DNA from: JANWXD01 sp037446115
GTDB lineage: Bacteria > Acidobacteriota > Terriglobia > Bryobacterales > Bryobacteraceae
Direction: 5' to 3'
NCBI GenBank assembly: GCA_037446115.1
Contig: JBBIJF010000054.1
Span: 1-12,263, forward strand
Length of the DNA: 12,263 nt
Shown: piece after piece, positions 1 to 6,669 of the stretch
How the letters are laid out: each line of letters starts with the position of its first letter
Numbering within the stretch: the stretch's first letter is position 1
The notes under the pieces: model-generated
Told to the model about the DNA's origin: nothing
Seen by the model: only the letters and a program-made list of their open reading frames with translations
The model's database searches: none
Translations under genes and position numbers: made by a program

Positions 1-25
1 GACCAACAAATCGTATCTTAGACAT

Positions 26-113
26 GCGACCAACTCCTTTCGTATGCGGCTCTGCGCCGCGGGTTTCCTAATTCGCAGCGTAACCCGCGCTACTGCGAAC
101 CAGGGTTGGTCGC
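26..113. repeat. Nested inverted-repeat region beyond the oxidoreductase operon
   Basis: GCGACCAAC (26-34) and GTTGGTCGC (105-113) are perfect 9-bp inverted repeats. Between them lie GCGGC/GCCGC (46-50/56-60), TTCGCAG/CTGCGAA (72-78/93-99) and an alternative pairing CGCGGGTT/AACCCGCG (58-65/82-89). The outer stem can thus enclose two hairpins, or one competing longer hairpin, over 88 nt. GACCAAC followed by TCGTAT also occurs at 1-15 as well as 28-45, so the unit may be part of a repeat cluster that runs off the left edge. No tRNA T-loop or anticodon pattern was found. It could be an intergenic palindromic repeat, a structured RNA or a 3'-end structure; the sequence alone does not decide. Confidence 0.45.
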
Positions 114-150
114 TCCATTGTGACTGAAGGCACTGACGGGCCGGGAGCCG

Positions 151-178
151 CGAAAACAGTCGCCGCCGCGGCGGCCCG
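151..178 (-). terminator. Possible weak intrinsic terminator of the leftward operon
   Basis: Seven bases beyond the oxidoreductase stop codon there is a perfect 14-bp palindrome, GCCGCCGCGGCGGC (162-175). Read leftward it is followed by GACTGTTTTCG, a run of only four T a few bases after the stem. Position and order fit a rho-independent terminator, but the T-tract is short and displaced and the palindrome must sacrifice central bases to form a loop. Confidence 0.3.
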
Positions 179-181
179 GAA

Positions 182-1258
182 TCAGGAGCCGTATTCCTTG
201 GCGTTCTCGGGCATCGAAAAAAGCACCTTGCGGTCCGGCAGGCGCTCGCGCAGCAAGGCCAGTTCGTCGCAGACCTCGGTGAGAGGCAGCGCCACCTGCC
301 CGCCCGCCGCCGCAGAGCGGCACATACCCATCATGATCTCGAAACCCTTGTAGGCCGCTCCAAAATGGCAGGGATGGATCTTGCTTTCGTCGTCGAGCCA
401 CTCGGCAATCTGCCGTATGTACGGCGGCATGTCCAGGTCGTAGTTCATCGAGCCGCCGCCAGACCAGGACCCGCTTTGGGTCACCGCCCGCCAGCCGCCC
501 CCGGTCAGCACTTCGGCGAAGCCGTCGGTGCCCTGCGCCCCGATCCGGCACTTCCGCCACCAGTAGCTCACCTCGGGAACATCCGGCGCCCCGGCGCCGC
601 ATTCCACCACGCCGTGCACGCCGTTGGCGAAGTGAATGAATCCCGCAAGGTAGTCCGGCGACGGGTGAACGTCGTCCAGTTTGCCCCGTCCCGCCGCCTG
701 GGCGATCACCCACTCGGCCTCCGAGTCGCCGTTGTACCAGCGCATGTAATCCACTAAGTGCGAGAGCATGTGCATCAGCCAGCCGGTTGCCGTCCCATAC
801 ACCGTGTGGATGCGGCCTAACGCTCCGCTGGCAATCACCTCCTTGACTTTACGGTAGTGCTCGCCGTAGCGGTGCTGGTGGCTGACGACCGCCTTGACCC
901 CGCTGTCATCCAGCAGCTTCTTGATGCGCATGCCTTCGGCGCTGGTCAGCGCGATGGGTTTTTCCATGGCGATCAGCCGGGCCCCGCTTTCGATCCCGAT
1001 GCGCACCATCGGCTCGCGCAAGTTGGGCAGCGTGCAAAAGCAGAACACGTCCGGCCGAACGGCCCTTGCGACCTCCGCCGCATCCGTCCCCTTGACCGGC
1101 ACGCCCAACTTCTCGGCCGCCGCATCCAGGCGCGCGGGATCCACGTCGCACACACCCGCCACCTCAAAACGCCCGTCTGCCTGGAAGGCCTGGGCATGAT
1201 GCATCCCGCGCTTGCCGAGGCCCACCACGACAACCGTGTACTTGTCTTTGCGGGGCAT
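182..1258 (-). CDS. Gfo/Idh/MocA family NAD(P)-dependent oxidoreductase
   Basis: Predicted cytoplasmic dehydrogenase of 358 aa, a normal length for the family, which oxidises or reduces a hydroxyl of a sugar, inositol or nucleotide sugar using NAD(P). The N-terminal Rossmann fold shows the dinucleotide motif GLGKRG at residues 13-18 after a hydrophobic beta strand. The family's EKP motif is at 99-101 (AMEKPIALT) and carries the usual catalytic lysine, K100. HLVD at 167-170 sits where the active-site His/Asp segment is expected, and the remainder fits the C-terminal substrate-binding domain. There is no signal peptide. The ATG lies 4 nt after the stop of the upstream aminotransferase gene without a strong Shine-Dalgarno, so translational coupling is likely. 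Family assignment is firm; the substrate is unknown. Pairing with an aminotransferase suggests it makes or uses a keto-sugar. Confidence 0.93.
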   Translation of the reverse strand: MPRKDKYTVVVVGLGKRGMHHAQAFQADGRFEVAGVCDVDPARLDAAAEKLGVPVKGTDAAEVARAVRPDVFCFCTLPNLREPMVRIGIESGARLIAMEKPIALTSAEGMRIKKLLDDSGVKAVVSHQHRYGEHYRKVKEVIASGALGRIHTVYGTATGWLMHMLSHLVDYMRWYNGDSEAEWVIAQAAGRGKLDDVHPSPDYLAGFIHFANGVHGVVECGAGAPDVPEVSYWWRKCRIGAQGTDGFAEVLTGGGWRAVTQSGSWSGGGSMNYDLDMPPYIRQIAEWLDDESKIHPCHFGAAYKGFEIMMGMCRSAAAGGQVALPLTEVCDELALLRERLPDRKVLFSMPENAKEYGS

Positions 1259-1262
1259 GATC

Positions 1263-2402
1263 TCAGTTCACCGTTCGGTCCCACTCGAGCAGGACCTCGA
1301 TCACGTAGTCCACTTCCTCCTCGGTCAGCTCCGGAAACATCGGCAGCGAGATGCAGCAGGCTGCGTTGCGTTCGGAGTTCTCGAGCGAACCCACGATCCG
1401 CGCGGGCTTGCCCCAAGGGTATCCTTCCTGCTGGTGGATGGCGATCGGGTAGTGACACTTGGCATCCACGCCGTTGTCGTTCAGATACTCAAGCAGTCGG
1501 TCCCGGTGTTCCGGCCGCTTGGTCTCGATCACATAAAGGTGGTAGACGTGACGATAGCCGGGCGCTTCGTAGGGAAGCGTGATATTCCGGGCGCCCGCCA
1601 GACCGGCGGAGTACCGTGCCGCCCATTTCCGCCGCAACTCCGTCCACTCCTCGATATGTTTCAGTTTGGCGCTGAGCACACCCGCATGGATGTCGTCCAG
1701 GCGGCTGTTGAACCCGAAGCTGTGAACGGAGCGCTTCTCGGAGCCGTGATTGCGCAGCTTGCGGATGCGGCGAGCGACCTCGTCGTGATTGGTCAGGACG
1801 GCCCCGCCGTCGCCGAATGTTCCCAGGTTCTTCTGTGTGATGAAGCTCGTGCAAACGGCGTCGCTCAGTTCGCCGATCCGGAAGCCGTCCCCGCGCGCGC
1901 AGATGGCCTGGGCGTTATCCTCGACGACCAGAAGATTGTATTTGTCCGCAATCCGGCGGATGGCCTTCATGTCGGCGCACTGCCCGTAGAGATGCACCGG
2001 TACGAGGCACTTGGTGCGCGGCGTGATGGCCGCCTCGATCTTGGACGGGTCAATGCAGTTGGTCTTCGGGTCCGAGTCCACAAACACCGCCGTGGCCCCG
2101 GCGATCCAGATCGCCTCCGCCGTCGCAAAGAACGTGTTTACGGTGGTGATGCACTCGTCGCCGGGCCCGATGCCGAGCGCCAGGAAGGCCAGCCACAGCG
2201 CGTCCGTGCCGTTGCCCACCCCGACGGCGTGCTTCATGCCGTGAAACGCGGCAAACTCCTTCTCAAAGCGGCTGAGCATGGGCCCCATGACGTATTGGCC
2301 GCTCTCGAGAACCTCTCGGATGTTGGCGTCAATCTCCGCCTGGATGTTGTGGTACTGCCGCACGTGCCCGTAGAAAGGCACGGTCATTTTCGTCTTGATC
2401 AT
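1263..2402 (-). CDS. DegT/DnrJ/EryC1/StrS family PLP-dependent aminotransferase
   Basis: Predicted cytoplasmic, PLP-dependent sugar aminotransferase of 379 aa, normal for the family; members transfer an amino group, usually from glutamate, to a keto-sugar. Visible motifs are GNGTDAL (63-69, phosphate cup), HLYGQCADM (137-145), EDNAQA (161-166, with D162 expected to hold the pyridine nitrogen), SFITQKNLGTFGDGG (186-200) with K191 as the Schiff-base lysine, and NSRLDDIHAGVL (232-243). The open frame extends 21 codons upstream, but the ATG at 2402 has AGGAG (2409-2413) with a 6-nt spacer and begins at the family's usual N-terminus, so this start is preferred. It is the first gene of a two-gene operon with the oxidoreductase, a pairing seen in amino-sugar pathways. 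Regulation may involve the direct repeat at 2425-2448. The exact sugar cannot be read from sequence. Confidence 0.93.
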   Translation of the reverse strand: MIKTKMTVPFYGHVRQYHNIQAEIDANIREVLESGQYVMGPMLSRFEKEFAAFHGMKHAVGVGNGTDALWLAFLALGIGPGDECITTVNTFFATAEAIWIAGATAVFVDSDPKTNCIDPSKIEAAITPRTKCLVPVHLYGQCADMKAIRRIADKYNLLVVEDNAQAICARGDGFRIGELSDAVCTSFITQKNLGTFGDGGAVLTNHDEVARRIRKLRNHGSEKRSVHSFGFNSRLDDIHAGVLSAKLKHIEEWTELRRKWAARYSAGLAGARNITLPYEAPGYRHVYHLYVIETKRPEHRDRLLEYLNDNGVDAKCHYPIAIHQQEGYPWGKPARIVGSLENSERNAACCISLPMFPELTEEEVDYVIEVLLEWDRTVN

Positions 2403-2587
2403 TGCTTGCTCCTGGGATCTATGCGTAGATTTCCAAGTGTAGATTTCCGCCGAGAGGCGGTGCAAGTGAAGGCAATGAGGGCGCAGGAGGCCGGTCCGCC
2501 GCCTCGCGCGGACGGCCCACCGGTCCCGCCGCAGCCGGGCCCGCGCACGCCCTTGTCTATACTGTGTTCTTCAGCCGGAGGACTCAA
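2403..2587. promoter_or_regulatory. Divergent intergenic region with tandem direct repeat and hairpin
   Basis: This 185-bp gap must carry the promoters of the leftward aminotransferase operon and the rightward hydrolase-like gene. GTAGATTTCC occurs twice in tandem (2425-2434, 2439-2448; 14-bp period), a possible operator 23 bp upstream of the aminotransferase start. Directly next to it CCGCC-GAGA-GGCGG (47-60 of this stretch's 2400s, i.e. 2447-2460) forms a 5-bp stem with a GNRA loop. For the rightward gene, TATACT at 2558-2563 is a 5/6 match to a -10 box; no good -35 is seen. Its ribosome-binding site GGAGG is at 2577-2581. Repeat and hairpin are seen directly; roles are inferred. Confidence 0.4.
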
Positions 2588-4675
2588 ATGCCCGAACTGG
2601 TTCGCCGCGATTTCCTGAAACTCGCCGCCTCCACGGGCTGGCTGGCGCCCGGAGGGGCATCGCCCGCCGCGCAGCCGCCTCTCCCAGAGGGCATTCCCCT
2701 GCGTTTCCGCCAGATTCACCTGGACTTCCACACCAGCGAGCACATCGAGGAGGTCGGCGCCGCCTTCGACCCTGACGAGTTCGCCGGCCTCCTTGTGAAG
2801 GCGCACGTCAACTCCGTGACCTGTTTCGCCCGATGCCACCACGGCTGGATCTACTTCGACACGAAGAAACACCCCGAGCGCCGGCATCCCCATCTCAAGC
2901 GCAATCTGTTGGCCGAGCAGATCGAGGCCTGCCACCGCCGCAACATCCGTGTGCCGATTTACATCACCGTCGAATGGGACCACTACTCGGCCACGTATCA
3001 TCCCGAGTGGCTGGTGCTCGACGAGAAAGGCAATCCGACCGGCACTCCGCTTTATGAACCCGGCTTCTACCGCAACCTCTGCCTGAACTCTCCCTACCGG
3101 GATTTCCTGCGGGAGCACGTCGAGGAGGTGCTGACCACGCTGCCGGTGGACGGCATTTTCTTTGACATCGTCCATCCTCGCGAGTGCAATTCCCGCTGGT
3201 GCCGTGAACGGATGGAGAAAGCGGGCCTGGATCCCACCCGCCAGAGCGATCGCCTCCGCCATGCCCTCGAGACCGTGAACGAATTCAAACGGGAGTTTAC
3301 GGCCCTGGTGCGCCGCTACCATCCCAAAGCCACCATCTTCTACAACTCGGGGCACATCGGGCCGCGCCACCGGGCCGTGGCGCCGCTGTTCACACATTTC
3401 GAACTGGAGTCGCTACCGAGCGGCGGCTGGGGTTATTTGCACTTTCCCCTCACGGCGCGCTACAGCCGGACCCTCGGAGTGGAAGTCCTGGGGATGACCG
3501 GAAAGTTTCATACCTCCTGGGGCGACTTTCACTCCTACAAAAACCGGGCTGCCCTTGAATTCGAATGCTTCCAGATGCTCGCCCTCGGCGCGAAGTGCTC
3601 GGTCGGCGACCAGCTACACCCCTCCGGCAAGATGGACCCGGCCTCCTACGAACTGATCGGCGCGGTTTACGCGGAAGTGGAAAAGAAAGAGCCATGGTGC
3701 CGGGATGCGAAGCCGGTCACCGAGATCGGCGTGCTCAACCCCGAAGAGTTTGCGCCGACTTACCAGCGCACGAATTACCCCTCCGTATACGGGGCAGTGC
3801 GGATGCTCCAGGAGCTGGCCTACCAGTTCGACGTGTTGGATTCCCAAAGCGACTTCAGCCGCTACACACTGATCATCCTGCCCGACGAAATCCCGGCGAC
3901 GCCGGAACTGGCAGCAAAGATTGAAGACTACCTTCGAGCCGGGGGCAGCGTGCTGGCCTCCTTCGCAAGCGGCCTGGAGCCGGCCGAGGGGCGGTTCGCC
4001 ACACCATCGCTCGGCGTCCGTCTAAAGGGCGATGCCCCCTACAGCCCGGATTTCATCCTGCCCCGGGGCGTGATGGCGCGCGGGCTGCGCGAGACCGAAT
4101 ACGTCATGTACCTCCGCGGCAAAGAGGTCGAGCCGCTGGCGGGCAGCCAGGTGCTGGCAGAAACGGTGCTGCCCTATTTCAACCGCACGTGGCGGCACTT
4201 CTGCTCGCACCGCCACACGCCCTCCGCCGGCAAGCGAGGCTACCCGGCGGTGGTGCGGAGCAGCCGTGCGATCTACTTTGCGCATCCGGTCTTCACGCAG
4301 TATTACCGCAACGCGCCGCGTTGGGTGAAGGCTCTGGTGGGCAATGCCATCGCCCTGTTGCTGCCCGAGCCCTTGTTGCGCTTGCAAGCGCCCAGCTCCG
4401 TCATCGCCACCATCAACGAACAGGCCGGGGAACACCGCTGGGTCGTGCATCTGCTGCACTACATCCCCGAGCGCCGCGGGCAGGACTTCGATGTTATCGA
4501 AGACGTCATCCCGCTCTATGAGGTCAACGTCTCGGTGCGTGCGCCGCGGCGCGTTTCACGCGTAGTGCTTGTGCCCGAGGGGAGGGTGGTTCCTCACGAG
4601 GTCCGCGACGGCCGCGCGCATTTCACCGTGCCCCGCCTCGCCGGCCATCAGATGGTTGCACTGGAGTTGGCCTGA
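2588..4675 (+). CDS. Tat-exported glycoside-hydrolase-like protein (GHL6 / GH42-type trimerisation domain)
   Basis: Predicted exported protein of 695 aa. The ATG at 2588 follows GGAGG (2577-2581) by 6 nt; the frame is open from a GTG at 2564, but only this start gives a clean twin-arginine signal, VRRDFLKLAAS (residues 5-15), followed by an Ala/Pro-rich stretch. Residues 40-370 resemble a TIM-barrel hydrolase: FHTSEHI (47-53), NIRVPIYITVEWDHYS (119-134), LPVDGIFFDIVHP (185-197) with D193, and FELES (271-275). Residues 378-460 look like the GH42-type trimerisation domain, ending in GGSVLASF. The C-terminus is beta-rich (VVHLLHY, then VVLVPEGRVV). It is homologous in layout to the protein at 8589-10733, but its Cys cluster reads C200-N-S-R-W-C205, with Ser where that relative has Cys. 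Substrate and catalytic activity are unproven. Its 3' end overlaps the opposing phosphatase gene by 53 bp. Confidence 0.82.
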   Translation: MPELVRRDFLKLAASTGWLAPGGASPAAQPPLPEGIPLRFRQIHLDFHTSEHIEEVGAAFDPDEFAGLLVKAHVNSVTCFARCHHGWIYFDTKKHPERRHPHLKRNLLAEQIEACHRRNIRVPIYITVEWDHYSATYHPEWLVLDEKGNPTGTPLYEPGFYRNLCLNSPYRDFLREHVEEVLTTLPVDGIFFDIVHPRECNSRWCRERMEKAGLDPTRQSDRLRHALETVNEFKREFTALVRRYHPKATIFYNSGHIGPRHRAVAPLFTHFELESLPSGGWGYLHFPLTARYSRTLGVEVLGMTGKFHTSWGDFHSYKNRAALEFECFQMLALGAKCSVGDQLHPSGKMDPASYELIGAVYAEVEKKEPWCRDAKPVTEIGVLNPEEFAPTYQRTNYPSVYGAVRMLQELAYQFDVLDSQSDFSRYTLIILPDEIPATPELAAKIEDYLRAGGSVLASFASGLEPAEGRFATPSLGVRLKGDAPYSPDFILPRGVMARGLRETEYVMYLRGKEVEPLAGSQVLAETVLPYFNRTWRHFCSHRHTPSAGKRGYPAVVRSSRAIYFAHPVFTQYYRNAPRWVKALVGNAIALLLPEPLLRLQAPSSVIATINEQAGEHRWVVHLLHYIPERRGQDFDVIEDVIPLYEVNVSVRAPRRVSRVVLVPEGRVVPHEVRDGRAHFTVPRLAGHQMVALELA

Positions 4676-6239
4676 CGCGCGCGGGCACCGATGGGGGCGC
4701 CAGCATCTCTTCGAGAACCCGGCCGACCGAACCGCTCGGGGTTTCCACGTCCAGCAGCGTGGCCAGCGTCGGCGCAATATCGTTAATTGCCACCATGCGA
4801 TGGTAGCGGCCCGGACGGATCCCCGGACCCATGAAGATCACCGGCAGGTGGGTGTCGTAGCTGTAAGGGCTTCCGTGCGTGGTGCCCTTTTGAAGGAAGA
4901 TCCAGTAAGGCTCGAGCACCGTGATCACGTCCCCCGAGCGCCGGACATGAAACCCGTTGGCCACGCGGCGACTCACCGCGTCCATGGGCAGCCGCCCGGC
5001 CTCCAGTTGCGCGCGCGTATATACGCGCGCCACATGCGCCACACGCCGCAGAGCTTCCGCCGCCGTCTCCTGTACTTCCCCCGGCCGGAGACCTTTTTGC
5101 CCGATCAGCTCGTTGTTGAGGTAGAAAGAGCCGTAGGAAGCATCGAGCACCCAGTTCCCTGCCCCGTAACGCTGCGCGAGAGCCTGCTCCACAACGGCGC
5201 GGAGATTTCTCTCGGAGATCCGGCCCCCGGGCATCCTCCGGGCGGCTTGTAGTTCCGGAAGCGGAGCCACGCCGTGGTCGGAGGTGAGCACGATCAGAAC
5301 GTTGTTCAGGCCGAGCCGCTTGTCCAAGAAACGGAAAAAGCTCTCGAGCGCCTGGTCGGTGCGCACCGAGATGTCGCGCACTTCGGGCGAATCCGGCCCC
5401 GCCTCGTGACCGACGCGATCGTTCGACGAGAGGCTGACGGACAATACGTCCGTCGCATCCCGCAGGCCCAGCTGCTCGGCCTCCACCGCTTTTTCAGCGA
5501 ACGCAAGCAGCAGTTCGTTGCCGAACGGGCTCCGTTCCACCGCAGCGTAGAGCGATGTGCCTGCGGTCTGCGGCAGTTTTCCCAGAAGGCTCCCGCCGGA
5601 AAGAGCTTTCCATTCGGCGCCAGCGTAGCGCTGCACCGCGCCGGAGGAGTTAAAGTCCTTTACCCACGCGGGAAGCTCCGTCATATAGTAAGTGCTCGAG
5701 ATGAAATGACCGCTGCGTTCGTCAAACCAGTAAGCGGCATCGGCGGAGCGCCCCACGCTCAGAATCGCGCTCCGGTCCTTGAACGAGATGCCGATGACGC
5801 GCGGCCTTCCCCGCCCCGCCATTTTCAGTTCATCCGCCACGGTGCTCACCAGCAACCGCCGCGGGGAGGCGCCCTCACCGGAAGCAGCCCCCACGGGCTT
5901 CATCTCCGCATCCCCCACGGAGGTCACCCGCCTGCCGGAGTCGCGGTCGTACCATTCGTTGGCTACGATGCCGCTCAGGGACGGCGTGGCCCCGGTGAGG
6001 ACCGTGGCGTGGCCCACCGCCGTTACGGTCGGAAAATGTTCCAGGTGGGCATTCGTGAATACCGCGCCTTGGCGCATCAGGCGCTCAATGCCACCCGTGT
6101 ATTCCGAACGGAAGCGTGTGAGGTAGTCGTAGCGGAACTGGTCAACGACAATCAATACGATCAGCTTCGGCTGGACCGCCGGAGCGAGCGGGGCCAGTAA
6201 CAACAGAAGCGCCAGAGACAAGAAAAACCGGCAAGGCAT
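4623..6239 (-). CDS. PafA-like alkaline phosphatase (type I phosphodiesterase/pyrophosphatase superfamily)
   Basis: Predicted exported two-metal phosphatase of 538 aa. A Sec signal spans residues 1-21 (PCRFFLSLALLLLL, cleavage probably after APA). Active-site elements follow in order: VVDQFRYDYL with metal ligand D33; FPTVTAVGHATVLTG (69-83) with T73 as likely nucleophile; GIVANEWYDRD with N94; GISFKDRSAIL with K154 and R156, matching the Asn/Lys/Arg set that marks PafA monoesterases; SNDRVGHEAGPDSPE with D274 and H278; TSDHGVAPLP with D321 and H322; and YDTHLPVIFMGPGI near the C-terminus. This favours a phosphomonoesterase over a diesterase. The start at 6239 lies 4 nt after the cytochrome stop and gives the better signal peptide; an ATG at 6260 would overlap that gene. 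Neither has a good Shine-Dalgarno, so coupling is likely. Third gene of the quinoprotein operon. Natural substrate unknown. Confidence 0.9.
   Translation of the reverse strand: MPCRFFLSLALLLLLAPLAPAVQPKLIVLIVVDQFRYDYLTRFRSEYTGGIERLMRQGAVFTNAHLEHFPTVTAVGHATVLTGATPSLSGIVANEWYDRDSGRRVTSVGDAEMKPVGAASGEGASPRRLLVSTVADELKMAGRGRPRVIGISFKDRSAILSVGRSADAAYWFDERSGHFISSTYYMTELPAWVKDFNSSGAVQRYAGAEWKALSGGSLLGKLPQTAGTSLYAAVERSPFGNELLLAFAEKAVEAEQLGLRDATDVLSVSLSSNDRVGHEAGPDSPEVRDISVRTDQALESFFRFLDKRLGLNNVLIVLTSDHGVAPLPELQAARRMPGGRISERNLRAVVEQALAQRYGAGNWVLDASYGSFYLNNELIGQKGLRPGEVQETAAEALRRVAHVARVYTRAQLEAGRLPMDAVSRRVANGFHVRRSGDVITVLEPYWIFLQKGTTHGSPYSYDTHLPVIFMGPGIRPGRYHRMVAINDIAPTLATLLDVETPSGSVGRVLEEMLAPPSVPARVRPTPVQPSDGRRGGAR
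5008..5030. repeat. 20-bp perfect palindrome in a 23-nt alternating purine-pyrimidine tract
   Basis: GCGCGCGTAT (5011-5020) is followed immediately by its reverse complement ATACGCGCGC (5021-5030), a loop-free perfect palindrome. Strict purine-pyrimidine alternation runs from 5008 to 5030. It lies inside the phosphatase gene, encoding part of HVARVYTRAQ. Such tracts favour Z-DNA or cruciform structure; any function is inference. Confidence 0.7.
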
Positions 6240-6243
6240 TTCT

Positions 6244-6669
6244 TTATTGTCCCAACTCATGACAGGCGTTGCAGGCCAGTGTGGCGCGCGTGGCAGCGTG
6301 GCAGTCCATGCAGGCTTTCATCGTCAGCGGCGCCGCAATCGGCCCGCTTTCCTGGCCAGAGGCTCCCGTATGGCAGAGGTCGCACTCGACTCTGGCGGTG
6401 TGCCGCGCGTGACTGAAAAAGACGAAATCCGCCAGGCGCACGCGGCCGGCGGAAGCAAACGGCGTAGCGTTGGCAGGCTGCCCGGCCAGGCGCCGGATGA
6501 GGGGCCGGCCCGCGAGCACCACACGATGGCAGCGCAAACAATCGGCTACGGACGGAAGCCCGGCGCGCTCGGCCTTCCTCGCTGCGGGGTGGCATGCAAC
6601 GCAGCGAAGCTTTAAAGCGGCGTGACGCTTGTGAGAGAAGGGAATCTCTCCCGCAGCGGCCGCAATCAT
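6244..6669 (-). CDS. Small pentahaem c-type cytochrome (cytochrome c3/c7-like)
   Basis: A 141-aa product with five CxxCH haem sites: CVACH (23-27), CLRCH (44-48), CDLCH (96-100), CMDCH (120-124) and CNACH (133-137). Extra histidines in FSHKRH (11-16) and FSHARH (85-90) are probable distal ligands, as in bis-His cytochromes of the c3/c7 type. It should carry electrons in the periplasm, most plausibly from the PQQ dehydrogenase encoded just upstream, whose stop overlaps this ATG (TAATG). The ATG at 6669 is the only standard start near the first haem site, yet it leaves just MIAAAAGEIP before the mature protein. A much better signal core (SLGGFFAAVMIAAAAG) is created by reading the same frame further upstream, where no ATG, GTG or TTG is found close by. 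The frame opens at an ATG at 6822, but that N-terminus looks like a shadow of the dehydrogenase gene. Confidence 0.82.
   Translation of the reverse strand: MIAAAAGEIPFSHKRHAALKLRCVACHPAARKAERAGLPSVADCLRCHRVVLAGRPLIRRLAGQPANATPFASAGRVRLADFVFFSHARHTARVECDLCHTGASGQESGPIAAPLTMKACMDCHAATRATLACNACHELGQ

Noticed and set aside
26..113. tRNA-like size and closed outer stem
   Set aside because: No T-loop consensus, anticodon arm or CCA-end pattern on either strand.
1212..2618. A 468-codon rightward open frame opposite the aminotransferase
   Set aside because: The opposite strand carries all PLP-enzyme motifs; this frame has none.
2399..3397. A 332-codon leftward open frame opposite the first hydrolase-like gene
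   Set aside because: Shadow frame without a domain, crossing the divergent promoter region.
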